Below, in pieces: positions 19,744-32,488 of a stretch of 64,000 nt of DNA (position 1 is the first letter of the stretch; the number at the start of each line of letters is the position of its first letter). The DNA is from Rehmannia glutinosa (taxonomy: Eukaryota > Streptophyta > Magnoliopsida > Lamiales > Orobanchaceae). The notes under the pieces were generated by a model. It was not told where the DNA came from, did not search any database, and saw only the letters and a list, made by a program, of their open reading frames with translations. A program made the position numbers and the translations under genes. The DNA is taken from assembly GCA_016081115.2 (NCBI GenBank), contig JABTTQ020002541.1:37083-101082 (forward strand), read 5' to 3'.

Positions 19744-22075
19744 ATGGAAGCAAATTTGACACGCATTCCTATGTTCACTATTGAAGAATTTGATGATTGG
19801 AAAATTCGTATGCGGGCTCATCTATCAAAGATTACATGATGAGATGTGGATAGTGATAGAAGATGGGCTCTCGCAAATATTAAAGGTGAACACAATTGTC
19901 ACGAAGAGTTGTTTGAAGGAGAAGAAGATGTCGCTCCCGGACGTCATGGTTGAAAAACCAAGAAGCGAGTGGACAAATGATGACAGAAAAAGATACAACC
20001 TGGACAATGTAGCCAAGGACATTCTTTACAAAACCTTAGACAAATCCATGTTCAATAAAGTCAAATCATGCAAAACGGCTAAGGAAATCAGGACAAGCCG
20101 ACATTGATTTGTGAAGGCTCGAGCAAATCAAAGAAAACAAATTGTCGGTGGTCGAGAAAATTGAGAACTTCAAAATGATCTCAGGAGAAAACCTGGATCA
20201 ACTGGATGCTCGGTTCACGTAAAATCACAAATGAGTCGTCTGCATTTTTGGAAAGGAATATACACGAAGGAAATGTGTATGAAGATCCTAAAAAGTCTTC
20301 CACTGAATGGGAAATGAAGGTCATGGCACCGAGACATTCCATGGACCTATCAAAGACATCCAACCATGAACTATTCTCGGACCTCAAAGCCTACGAGTTT
20401 GAAATGAGAAGAAAAGACCAGGAAGAGACAATCGTACCCAAAACAGTGCTCTAATTGTTAAAGATGGGAAGAGAGCCGAGGTCAAAAAGTCATTGACCCG
20501 GAAGAAATAACCCCGATGGTTAAAAGGTTCAACAAGTTCTTCAATAAGAACTACAAGAGAGGAAAGGGTGAATCTTCCGAGAAGACACACTCCCTCCAAA
20601 TCAAGGGAAGACAGCCAACCAAGAGAACAAATCATCAAAAAGTTGAGTATCAAAGGGTGACAACTCAAGAATGGAAAGAGTCGATCAAAAAGTCGAATAT
20701 CTATGTTGAACTCAGACAACCAGGTCACTATGCCATTGATCGCTCATATCCTCGTAGTTAACAAGACAGGATGAAGAAGAAAGGAAGGTCTTCAGAGAAA
20801 GAAGACAAGAAAAGAAAAAGGCAATGATGGCTGAGAGATGCTTTGAAACAACCAAGTCAAGAGAGGCGGTGATTAGAGAGAGTAGTGGTCGACTACTCAA
20901 GTGACTCGAAGAAGAAGCCCCGACCGCTTGATGGCCAAAGAACAAGATCAACGACCAAGAAGATGAGGTACAATCTAACTCATCAAACTCGGGCTGATGA
21001 TAGATCGTGACACACACACACACACTTCATCACCCACTGATCTTTATGATTCATTAGGCAAAATGATGAAAGATTTTGAACACATTAAATCCTCACACAC
21101 ACTATTGAATGAGGAAAATAGCCTACTCAAAAGTCAAAACTCAAAGCCGACTAAGGAGCCGAGTACTCTAAGTCAAATAGCTAATGAGAATGAAAGTTTA
21201 AAAATTTGAAAATGCCAAATTAATAGCGTAAATTGCCGCTATAGAAAAGAGGGAGAATGACCTCAAGAATGTTATTGCCTCATTCACTAAGGCATCTAAA
21301 TCATTGGATGATCTTATTATGAGTCAAAGAGAATGTGGAGACAAGATAGGCTTAGATTTAATTCCTCTGTGTTATGTCAAACCTCAAGAGTAATTTTGGA
21401 AAAAGGATCTTCAAGTCATGAAGAGTCCGAAAAATCCAAAACTCTAAATGTTGCACACACATTCACTCCAAAGCACAATAATAAGCAAACCGGCCTTGGT
21501 TATAAAGGAAAAGGAAAAAATGCCGATTGAGTGTCTTTGAAAGGATGTAGTGAGAAGAGATTCAATGAGTCCTCAAAGAAACTTCAAACAAAAAAATACT
21601 GTGAAGAAGAAGCGAGCTACCAAAAACCCCAGAAAATCCATAAAAGAAATACATATAATGGGAATGGTAGAAAGTATCCAAGCCAAGTGATTGGAATAAT
21701 GTGAACTATCAAAGATAGACTTATGGAATATAAGCCCAAATGGCAAAGGCCTAGAACTCAAAGAAAGGCCATTCCAAAAGCATAAGAGCTTTCAAAGACA
21801 CATATGCACCTAGGCACTACACTCAAAGACACCACAATTACCCAAGAAAGGCAATTGCTAAAACACATATGCAGCATACTGAGACAAAAGAGAATTTTGT
21901 ATGAACCTAGAATCCCCAAGCAATTTGCCAGGATTAATTATGATTATGGCATCGATAGATGGCAACCCCTTAGAGTCAAATCATTTGGCTATAGGTTGGT
22001 TGGATCATCTTACAATTCTAACCCCTCGGGACCCGAGACAAGTATGGGTACCTAAAACTTAATTTCCTTGATTGC
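19744..22075 (+). pseudogene. S1 gag (broken)
   Basis: Structural polyprotein that would form the particle. It starts MEANLTRIPMFTIEEFDDWK, a copia gag head (DUF4219-like), followed by a UBN2-like segment (DNVAKDILYKTLDKSMFNKV). A region at ~20700-20760 with QPGHYAID is the remains of a CCHC zinc knuckle whose cysteines are damaged in this read. A long lysine/serine/glutamate-rich stretch runs to the protease. At least eight frame changes split it (for example near 19835, 20105 and 20455). The border with pol is approximate. Confidence 0.8.
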
Positions 22076-25000
22076 GGAGTTCAAGGAAGTACCGTGAGTG
22101 CCAAGGAACCTGGTACATGGATAGTGGGCATTCCGGACATATGATGAGGAAATAAGAAAAATCAAAATTCAAGGAAGTTAAAGGAGCAAAAGTCATATTT
22201 GGAGAAATGAAGCTCCTAGTGAAATAAGAGGCATTGGATCCATCAAGATGAATGGATTAGAGATCACAGATGTTGCATATGTTGAAGGACTCAACTTCAA
22301 CTTATCGAGCATCATCAACTTTGTGACAAAGGGCTACAATGTTGGATTCAACATGGGTATATGCCAAATCAAAGATATTGAATCAAATGAAGTTGTCTTT
22401 GCAAGGATGTAGCAGAAAAATATGTATGTAGTGGATTGGTCAACCGCAACACCAAAGACTGTCTACTAGCAAAGAGCACAATCAATCAAGTTGGTGTGGC
22501 ACAAAAAGCCTGAGTCACCGAATTTCAAAACGATCAACAAACTTGCAAGAAGTCATCTTGTGGAAGGACTTCCGGACTCGAGATACAAGAAGGAGAGTAT
22601 ATGTGACGCATGTCGAAGGGAAAACAAATCAAGTCGTCATTCAAAGAAAAGACATGCCCATCCTCAACAAGAATATTGCATCGTAAGAAGAAAGAAACTC
22701 TACAAAAACTACCACAAATTGATGAAGAGGATTCAAAACGAGAAGAGTCAAACCATTATCAAAATAAGATCGACGGAGGAACCTGAATTTGTCAATGGAA
22801 TAATAACTCAAGATTGTATTGAGAATGGTATTGGTCATGAACTATCGCAGCAAGGACTCCACAAATGAGAATGGAGTTGCAGAAAGAAGAAATAGAACCT
22901 CAAAGAAGCAAAGAAGACCATGTTAGTTGAGCAGAGTTACCAAAAAGATTTTGGGTCAAGCAATCAACACAACTTGCTACACTCAAAACAGATGTATGAT
23001 AAATAGCGGTGACAAAGACCCCTATGAGATCTGGACTGGAAGAAAACCAAATGTTGCATATTTGAGAATATTTGGATGCAAATGCTTCATCCACAACAAT
23101 GGCAAAGACAATCTAAAGGCTTTTGATGCTAAAGCCGATGAAGGTATCTTCTTAGATACTCATTTGAAAGCAAAGCCTACAGAATACTCAACAAAAGGAC
23201 CATGGTTGCGAAGAATCCATTCATGTGGTATTTGATGAGCCAAATGTAAATGGAGAAGACATTGAAGAGTCACCGATAAGTGAATCATCCAACTATACGG
23301 AAGAATCCCCTATAATCAAGTCAAGTCGAATTATCAATTCGAAGAAGATGAGATAGCTGAATCTCAAAAACAAGTGGAAAATTTGCGGCTAAGTGATTAC
23401 GAGAGAGTGACCCAAAGAACACGTACCGCAAGTCAATCAATCACTAACTTACTCCAACGTTGTAAGATGGCCGAGAGACCATCCACCGAGAACTTGTAAT
23501 TGGAGATATAAGAGAAGGTGTCAAAACAAGATCGAACTCAACAAGAAGCCATGTTCACATGCTTCATCTCGCAAATAGAGCCCAAAGATGTGTCACAAGC
23601 ATTGGACGACACACATTGGATTCAAGCCATGCAAGAAGAGTTGAATCGAGTTTGAGAGAAATAAAGTATGGGAATTAGTGCAAAGAACCATACATCAAAA
23701 TGTTATTGGAACCAAATGGGTGTTCGAAATAAGATGAACGAGGAAGGTTCTGTAGTAAGAAACAAAGCAAGACTAGTAGCCAAAGGATATTGCCAAGAAG
23801 AAGGATAGATTTTGATGAAACATTTGCCCCCGTAGCAAGATTGGAAGCTATAAGGATGTTTCTTGCCTATGCAGACTCACAAGAATTTCATTGTATATCA
23901 GATGGATGTAAAAAGTGCATTCCTAAATGGTTTATTGGAAGAAGAAGTGTATGTTGAACAACCTCCAGGATTTGAGCAGAAGACTCTTGGAGATAAGGTA
24001 TACAAACTCAAGAAAGCCCTGTATGGATTGAAACAGGCACCCAGAGCATGGTATGATACCTTGTCACAATTCTTAACTGAAAATGGATTCACAAAAGGAA
24101 AAGTAGATAGAACACTCTTCAGAATTCAAGACAAGAAGAGTATTCTACTTGTTCAAATATATGTTGATGACATCATCTTTGGATCCACAAACAAAGAGCT
24201 GTGTGAAAAGTTTTCAAACCTCATGCAAAGTAAATTTGAAATGAGCATGATGGGAGAGCCGACATTCTTCCTGGACTCCAAGTGAAAAATTTGAAGGATG
24301 GAACCTTCATAAGTCAAACAAAATACACCATAGATTTAATGAAGAAGTTTGGTATGGAGGAGAAGTCTTCGTAAAAATACCAATGAACACATCAGTCAAA
24401 ATGGACATGGATGCGGATGGTAAGCCTGTAGATCAAACAAAGATCTGAAGAGCACTTATTGGATCATTGCTCTATCTCACAAAGAAGCAGCGACATCACC
24501 TTTCTTTAGGTGTATGTGCAAGATTTCAATCTGCTCCAAAAGAGAGCCATATGACAAAGAAAATTTGAGAGAATATTGAGATACTTGAAAGGAAGCCAAG
24601 AAGTAGGGCTATGGTATCAAAGGAAGGTGGATTCAAGCTAATTGGCTATTGATTCGACTATGTTGGATGCAGAGTGGACAGGAAGAGCACTTTAGGCACA
24701 TGTCAAATGCTAGGAAACAGGCTGATTTCTGGTTTAGCAAGAAGCAAAACTCAATAGCCACCTCTCTACAGTGAGGCAAAATACATAGTTCGGGCGGGCA
24801 GCTGTTGTGCCCAAGTCCTATGGATGAGACAAAGAAAAGTGAGAGACTATGAAGTTGAAGAAAAAGAAATTCCAATCATGTGTGATAACACAAGTGCAAT
24901 TGCAATCACTCAAAATCTGTGTTGCACTCAAGAACAAAACATATTGATGTCGATATCACTTCATAAGAGATCATGTTGAAAAAGAAGGACATCGTCCTGG

Positions 25001-25110
25001 AATATATCTCAACCGATAAACAACTAGTGACATCTTCACAAAACCACTATGTGAGTCAAGATTTGAAGAACTCAAGCATGAGTTGGGGCTAATTGAGGTG
25101 GTGACACTCA
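22076..25110 (+). pseudogene. S1 pol: protease, integrase, RT, RNase H (broken, integrase deletion)
   Basis: The protease motif DSG is at 22120-22128 (WYMDSG). GAG-pre-integrase zinc residues lie at ~22540-22620 (HLVEGLP...CDAC). The integrase core is damaged: relative to S3, about 113 bases covering the first two acidic catalytic positions are absent at 22680/22681. The integrase C-terminal part has YLRIFGCKCFIHN at ~23060. RT is the best-preserved part (frame 23863-24285), with VKSAFLNGLLEEEVYVEQPPG, LYGLKQAPRAWY and the catalytic YVDD at 24160-24171. An RNase H remnant lies at ~24640-25000, and the frame ends near TKHID and LGLIE at ~25105. Even if the small frame breaks are read errors, the integrase deletion makes this copy defective. 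Confidence 0.88.
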
Positions 25111-25662
25111 GACGAATCAAAGAAGAGAAATGGAACAGAAAAGGGGTGAAAAAGATTTAAAATGTAAATCGGCTCAAGAATCACCAGATCGGAAAGTCAC
25201 TACACCAAGTCAGTTGATAGCCGAGTCACTAAGAGAACTGTGAGAAGTAGAGTTGAATCGCCTAAGGGATAAAATTTGAATAACTTATGAGCAAAGTGAC
25301 AAAAACGCAAATGTCGTTTGACTAAGCGGGAATGTTTTAAGGAATACGTCAAAGATAATGATGATGTGTACGGACATAAAGCCGCACACCAAGCTTATGA
25401 TTGGATATAAATGTGCCGCATTAAATACGAGACATGAAATGCTCAATAGGCGTGCGAAATCCAAGCCGTTGATTTTGATCACATTTCAAAACCACCCGCA
25501 CGCCCTTTCATAAACCATATTTAAACCATTTTCGTCCGTTTCTCTCTCACACTTCTAAAACTGTGTTCATCTCTTTCTCTCAAAAGCAAAGGCAAAATAC
25601 TCTCAAACCCTATCAACCTTCAAATCAATTTCTCGAGTTTTTCCTTGATATAATCCCGAGAA

Positions 25663-28600
25663 ATGGCACCAACTTATGACTTTACCAAGTTAGGAAAGCA
25701 AATCCACACCGGTTCTACGGTGGATTTCGACGGAATGATGAAACAAGGGTCCGACGACACCCTAGTGAAGAAAATCGAGAAGTTGGAAACGACCGGACTA
25801 AAACCGTTTCTAATGTTAGAATATCCGATGACCTACGTGGAGGAGGTCGCACAATTCTACGTGAATGCCGAGATTCACGATGAAGGAATCAAGTCATCAT
25901 TCACGGAAAGTAGTGACTATCTCGCAAGGATTTGGTGAACACGCTCACTACAAAGAAAAGGAGCATCGAGATTAACGGCGATGTCAACTGGCCGATGCTT
26001 GGAAAGAAATAGCCAAGCCCGACTTTGCCGATAAAATAGTGTATCTGACAAACAAGAGATCACGGGCTTTGAAGGAGGATTATCACAAGTCGTTGGATAT
26101 AGTTGCCAAATGTATCGACATCAAATTTGGCGGCTTTGACCAATTGTCAAAGGCAAAGCGATTGTAATGGCCGCAATCATCGAAGAAAAGAAGATAAATG
26201 GCTGAGTTTGTCTCAGCAGACTCGCGTAACGTGGGAACAAGTCCTTCAAAGAAGATGGCTCATTTGGAGGATCCCTAGGATATGGCCTAGTGATTGGCCG
26301 ACTATTGGAGGTGAAAGGAGTCCCTCTGACAAAGGGAAGGCTTTCCATGTTAACAAGAGGATGTTCGAGCAAACCTCTCGGGCGCGTGAAGCGAGCTTAC
26401 GCCAACAGAGTCGACACACGGTGAGGGGAATCGGTGACCTCGAAGATACACTGCTTTCTCTCCAAAGAAGAAAGCTGCCCCTGCGGTACTAAGAAGATCA
26501 CTACTTGCCCGCAAAGAAAGAAAACCAAACATGCTCTCGCCCGCAGCAGAGTCACCGCCCAAGCCATGTCTCCTCGCCGCAAAGAACGGCCGAGAAGGAC
26601 TCACAAATACCTTCTCCGATCGTCAAAAGGAGGAGAATCGACAAGCCAAGACGGCTCCTCGTAAAAGACACAAGAAAGGCCCCGCTCAAGCACTCGAGAA
26701 GACACCGTCTCAACCGTAAATCCCTCCGTACAAACTAGAGACAAAGACGAATTATCAAGCGCTCCGAGCTGAGAAAACGGTGAGTCGACTCGCCTAGAGC
26801 AGATATCTGGGAGACTCGGCACGGGAGAAGTAGAGTCTCGGATGTAGTTGATGAAACAACCAAGTCTGCACAAGACGATCGCAGAGGTAATCAAGACACA
26901 AACTGTAGTTCACGCAATTGGTGAAACACAAGAAACCGCGCCAGCGGATAGTGATGTAATGATCCTATCTCCACCTTACCCGGACATCCAAAATCGTCTG
27001 CGTGAGTGGAGGAAATGGAAGTTGAGCAAGTCAAGGGAAACAGTTCCAACGACACGAGTTTATAGAAGAAGAAGAAATCTGCTAAATTTCCTCGATTAAC
27101 TCTCGTGCTCGACTGACTGGATGAAGACAAGCTGCACGGACATCCCGCAAATCTACAAGGACAAGGAGAGAGAGAAAAGCAGGCTGAAGAAAGCCGAGGC
27201 ACGTGAGAAGGCAAGCATCCGCCCTATCTCCGCACCACTGAACACACACATCCTCTCCTTGATGTCTTCTCTGCGACGGTGATGAGGAACAGGAGAATGT
27301 CCGCTACAGAAGAGTTACAAATGCAGCAAGCATTGCACGAGTCCGTAATCCTTCACGAGCAAAGACTGATGGAGGGACTGGAGAGTCCTCCGAACACACT
27401 GAAATCGATCCAATGGGAGTGGTTCAAAGAAATAGCCATTGTTGTTTGCTGCCACCACTTCCCAAACTCACTAAGGAAGAAGGACATGGCGATGAACCGC
27501 GACAACGGGGACCCAATGGGGATGTCGAGCCAACCCCGATTGAAGGTGTTTTACCACCCCGCCCCAACTTTGAACATTCAAAAGAAACAAGGGAGTTTGG
27601 AGATGAGTGACCCCATGCCAAGTCACTCACTGGTGCGCCCGGGGGAAACTCCTCCACCGCAGGCTAGGTCGGAGGATGCTGCAGATGACTCCACAAAGAA
27701 TCAAGGAGGCGAAGAAGAGAAATCACAAACACTAGAAGAACAACAAGTTGCCATCAACGAAGCTCATGTTGAGACTGTCTCGGTTGAGGTGCCAACTACT
27801 CGAAGGCTAATGACGCCGCCGATGCGATCGAGGCACAGAAGGAAACAGCCCAGGAGTTAACACTGGCGATGAAAGTGCAATCCATGGGGTTGAGACTCCA
27901 ATGGATGCCACCGTAGAAGACCCTAAGACGGTGACATCGCCGAAAGGGAGGACAGTGCCTCGCGCAGAGAGACCGCCGGAGGTATCAAGGCCCACGGAGG
28001 TTGAGACTTCGGGGTAAAGAAGCTCGATATAGAGAACATCCGTCCCCGCTATCATCGACCCATCCGAGAAGGAGATAAGCGCACTTCATGATTCCCAGGA
28101 CAATCGATGTCACTTTTCCGGGGATCGGGCGCGAAGAAGAAGCTTCGAGTCATCCCCATGACAAATCCAAAAGATTGCGGATGTTCCAAGCACGAGCAAG
28201 TCTCGATCCTAAGACTACTCGTCAAACTTTTAACTTTGATGATGAGCCACCAATGGAAATCTCATCATCGTCCGATGACGCTTCCGATAAAGCCGAGGAC
28301 CAGTCATCTGAAATGGAAAAATCAGTTGAGACCAACGGCTGTTAAGATATTGAGGCTCGCAAGCGGGTCTACTTCACAACAAAACCACTGAACCGGAGAC
28401 CACCGCGCAGGCCCCTCAAGCCGCAGCAGGTCGATTCCTCAAAGAACTCCACGCGCACCGCTCATCATCGAACAAATCCCGGTGGGCGGTGAGGAATCTT
28501 TCATAGAATCCTTTCCTTTTTCTCCGGGAAAGTACCGACCTCCATGAAGAGTCGAGAATGAGCGCCAAGACGCTATCACGCATCAGCCTCCCGTTTTCTC

Positions 28601-30100
28601 TTCGAGCACCCATTGTTACCGCTTATGACTTTGATGTCAGATGGCCATCACCGCAAATGTTAATCAAGTTCGAGAAGTGTTCAAAGCGCTTTTTCGAGGT
28701 TGAAAGGATGGAGAGGCATCGGCCTCTTTGGACATGATCGACAACAGAGATACCAACCTTACACCGACTAGGACTTGAGAGGCATCACAATCGAGATAAG
28801 GGAATGGTGGCAACAACAAAAACAATGCGTGTGGAACAAGTCGATTCTTCAGACATTGTTCAACAAGTCTGCGGTATGGAGAGCCGAAAATGCCGATGCA
28901 AAAACGGTTCGAGAGAACACATTGAGCATATGCATGAAGCTCACATCGCCGAGATCAAGTCTGCTGCGAGAGCAAAATACAAATGATCTACAACATTTGG
29001 AAGAACACATGACAAGAAAATTCACCTTCTCATGGCCGAGATGAAGCCGATTTCATGCCAGAATCCAACGCTACTCGACCAATTCGTCGCATACAACGCA
29101 ACGACTCGGCAGTAACTCAACCATCGAAGAGACTCGACTTCATGCTTGCCAAAGATGTTCCCGGGGTTCCTCTATCCTTTGATGATGCCAAAAAGGGGAA
29201 GAGGAATACCTTAAAGCGCTAAAATCAAGTCGAGAAGAAAGGAGCGGTGAGAAGGGAAAATCGGTGAGGAAGTCTTGAAACGGAGAAGAAAGGAAAGCTT
29301 GTTGAGGGGGAAGGATCAAGAGATGTGACATTGATGATTGCACAAACCCCCAACAAGGTCCTCACACGGTGACATTATAAGCAAGAAACTCCCTCGTGAC
29401 TCGCCACTCCAACACTCTGCTATATCCATGGCCGATAAGAGAAAAACTATTGAAAGCGGGGATGAAGGAAGTGGAAGGAAGAATGGATGCCCGAGTTATG
29501 AACATCTTGAAAGAACATGGAGGCATTCCAAAGAGAGCAGAGACACTTATGCCATTTCGATGTCGGGACAGAGCCACGATCGATTGATGAATTTAAAACG
29601 CTCGAACTGAGGGATACTTTGCAAATATGTCTATGGCTCAAGCTTGGGACTTGTCTTGGGAAAAGGGTCTCACGCTTATGTGAAGAAGCCGACAGGCGGT
29701 GACTCAAGCGATCACTCACTGGTCCGCCGGTCACTCACCGGAAAGAAGAAAAGACCCCAAAGAAGATACGCCCCAGGTAGAGGAAGAAGCAATAGTGGAG
29801 GGAGAAGCTTCAAACGTAGGCCTCGCCCAAAAAACATCGAATATGTGGATCCGGGAAAGAAAGGAGGGATCTCTTCGGGCCGACTTGACCAAGTAGCGAA
29901 TTTGCGAGTGGCTAAAACTAACGCCGAGTATGCAAAAAGAATAGAAGAAGAAAACAAGAGACAAACTCAGCTATGGGAGGAGAGACATGAAAGAATAAGA
30001 AGAGATGAAGTGCCCAGGAAGGCATATGAAAAGAAAACGAAGGCAAAACTCGCTGAGAGAAAAAGAGAAGAAGAGAAGAAGATCCGATCAAGATGAAAGA
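25663..30100 (+). pseudogene. S1 third ORF, Sirevirus 3' ORF of unknown function (broken)
   Basis: Starts MAPTYDFTKLGKQIHTGSTV and is readable for 91 codons before the first shift, then continues in pieces (for example 26103-26492, 27279-27860, 29644-30096). The first ~250 residues look globular. The middle is rich in Lys/Pro/Ser/Glu. The end is a strongly charged Lys/Glu/Arg coiled-coil-like stretch (NAEYAKRIEEENKRQTQLWEE). Sireviruses often carry an ORF here, sometimes called envelope-like. I see no signal peptide or membrane segment in what is readable, so I do not call it an envelope protein. The same ORF occurs in S2 (37565-42051, -) and S3 (52362-56870, +). Confidence 0.75.
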
Positions 30101-30383
30101 AGGAGACAAATGAAGGAGATGAAGTGTTCTTTGTCAACCCTTCGTACATTTCATTATGTAAATACATACAATGTAAGTCTTTTGAAATAAAGCTAAAAAT
30201 TCTTTATTTTTTGTGAAGACATATATGTGCTCGATACACCTTGTAAACAAATTGTGTAAAAGAACAAGAATGATATGATCAATAAAGCGGATCTATTCTC
30301 GCGATACATTCTATGTCAATACACTATCTCAGTATGTATCTTTGCTATTTGTATTTTTGAATGGTTTAAGTTTTGGCATCATC

Positions 30384-30397
30384 AAAAAGGGGGAAAT
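30384..30397 (+). other. S1 polypurine tract
   Basis: AAAAAGGGGGAAAT directly before the 3' LTR, preceded by TTTTGGCATCATC. The block is conserved in S2 and S3 and is typical of Sireviruses. Confidence 0.88.
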
Positions 30398-31932
30398 TGT
30401 TAGGAATTTTATTGTTTAGATTTTGATGAATGCCATGTAAAACTTAGAATAGAAAGTTAGCACCCAATTCTTGTTGTAAAATGCATTGCAATGAATAGAG
30501 CCGCCAAGCCGAGTTAAGTCGCCTACGCCCTAACATGCAAGAAGACAATCAAGACTTGAAGGAAGACTCATTGCTGAGAGACAGTGAGTATGGCAAAGAA
30601 GAAGACAGGGGAACTCATTTTGGAGAAGAATCGAGATGCTTGGTGAGTGGAGCATCACCAAGTCAACTCAAGAGAAGCAAGTCTCAAGTTGAAGTGACAG
30701 GAGAAGAGTCATCCATGATTGGAAGTCGACTCTAAGTCACCTGGGAAAGCAAGGAAATGCGATAAGTCGAGATAATCGTAAAAGAACGTACGTAAATCAA
30801 GAGATTTACTTAAACAAGTAATATCTCCATACCACCTTTCTCAAGTGCTCGGTCGAAGCATGCAAAAGGAATGAACCAATGGGAAGCACTACACCGTGTC
30901 GAACTCGAAAAGGTGAAAGAACAATTCATACGAGGAAATGGCAATTCCAAGAAGCGCAACAAGACAAGCCAACGACGCAAAGTGACTTTCAAAAATAAGC
31001 CTATCTCTTCAACGGGCAAATTTTTGAAAGTTCACTATAAAAGGCCGAGGAGTTTGTTTGAGAAGTATGATGACACACACGTGAGATATACAAGCATATT
31101 AGAAAAATCAAACATTCTCAATCCTCAAGCCTACATTACGAAGTACATCAATCCAACACTCACCGTGAAGGAAAGAGAACTTCAATCGGTTGAAGTGGAA
31201 ACTTTTGAAGAAAGGGGTCTACATTCCAGGAAGGATTGTAGAAAGGTTCAAGGTTAAACCAAGTCTTAAGCTTTTGGAGGCTTCGTGATCAAATCCAAAG
31301 AGCTTGAGCAAGTGAGCTATAGTAAATGCAATTTGCCTGTGAAGAAAAAGTCGCACGGAAGGCTTGTTTGAGTGATCAGGCGTCTCGCATCGAGTCCCTA
31401 AGGATCAAGTCGGCCATTTGTTGTGATCAAGACTTGTATCTCGGGACTGTTACCACTTTGTAAACCGATCATTACTTAGTGGATTCCTCCAGAGTTGGAG
31501 AAGAGAGGAGTAGAAGAATTACCCCATCTTCGAACCTCTATAAAAACTTCATTGTGTCATTTACTTTTCAAAGACTTTAATTCTTGCAATTTTAATCGCT
31601 TATATCTCACGATAAATTTGCTATCCACTTGATAATTCATAAGTACTAAATCAAGCTCTAAAATCTTGCTTAATCAAACTTAAGGGTGTTAAGTCTTCAA
31701 TAAAAACAAAACCACGGTTGAGTCAAATTATAAAACAATGGTGAGTTACTCCATCAACGGCTCACCGAAAGTCTTTGAGAGATTAACTCTCCGAGTGACT
31801 AATTCGACTTTGTCTATCAAGACACAACTGTGTAGAATTAACTCCGTATATTTAAAAGGACTAAATCGAAAATTTGGTAAGGTTTATTCAACCCCCTTCT
31901 AAACCTTACACTTACACCCCTTGGGACCTACA
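30398..31932 (+). repeat. S1 3' LTR
   Basis: 1535 bp partner of 18070-19614, ending CCTACA. It is followed by the ATCGA duplication and the resumed C1 LTR. Confidence 0.92.
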
Positions 31933-32330
31933 ATCGACTTAACAATATGTAAATAATCGTAAGATTTAATTAATCTCTTTGGAGCAATATCTCTAGCTTG
32001 ACATAACTCAACCGATTCTCTCTTTTTTCTTAAAAAAAGGCTGGGAAGCGTGATGAGTATTAATATGATTTTTTTAAGGTTTATGTAGTATTAATATAAT
32101 TTTATAATATAATTATTACGATACTTTAATATATCATCTTTTTTTTTAAAACATGAATATGATACTGATTAATCGAGACATAAATTTACCCAAAAAGTGA
32201 TATTTACAAAGTAAAAAAATATCTCCATTAAAATAAAGTAAACATTAGTTTCATTGCTAAATTATTTCCCTCAATATTATTTTACTTTTTCCATTCATTG
32301 TTTTAAAACACTCAAAATAAAGCAAAAAAT

Positions 32331-32488
32331 TGTATGAGACAGTCTCATCGGCATTGTTTATGAGACGCATCCTACATGTAACTAGAATTTTAATTCAAAC
32401 TCAAACCCGCAAAAAAAGACCCATGTATTTTGTGTTATGTAAGATCCATCTTATGAATTTAAGTCCATAAAACTGTCTCACATAAGAT
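32331..32488. repeat. Likely MITE with GAGACAGT ends
   Basis: The left end TGTATGAGACAGTCTCAT is mirrored on the right by TTTTATGG-flanked ACTGTCTCACATAAGATC. The ends form an inverted repeat around GAGACAGT. Similar TGAGACNGTCTCA elements are common in plants. No target duplication was defined. Confidence 0.5.

Larger units (their letters stand above)
18070..31932 (+). mobile_element. Sirevirus-like Ty1/copia element S1 (13.9 kb, both LTRs)
   Basis: LTRs are 18070-19614 and 30398-31932, each TGTTAGG...CCTACA and ~1.54 kb. Order: LTR, PBS, gag, protease, integrase, RT, RNase H, long third ORF, purine tract, LTR. Integrase preceding RT makes it Ty1/copia. The large size, a third ORF after pol and the CATCATCAAAAAGGGGGAAAT tract before the 3' LTR are features of the Sirevirus (SIRE/Maximus) group. 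The target duplication appears as CTCGA (18065-18069) and ATCGA (31933-31937), while the intact C1 LTR has ACTGA at that place. All ORFs are broken by many one- to three-base changes. Confidence 0.9.
15064..32003 (-). mobile_element. Copia element C1 without reverse transcriptase, split by Sirevirus S1
   Basis: Minus-strand Ty1/copia element. The 3' LTR is 15064-15288. The 5' LTR starts at 17904, is cut at 18069 by S1, and resumes at 31938-32003. CAACT before 15064 and TAACT after 32003 look like the 5-bp target duplication with one change. The element without S1 is only ~3.1 kb. It encodes gag, protease and integrase, but the purine tract follows soon after the integrase, so reverse transcriptase and RNase H are missing. 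It would need enzymes from another element to move. Confidence 0.85.

Noticed and set aside
20384..20728. Antisense ORFs in the Sirevirus gag and third ORF (also 26350-26604, 40292-40644)
   Set aside because: They mirror the sense coding bias and are not kept in position or frame among S1, S2 and S3.
21006..21025. CACACA microsatellite
   Set aside because: Short run inside gag, shared with S3 in shorter form; ordinary simple sequence.
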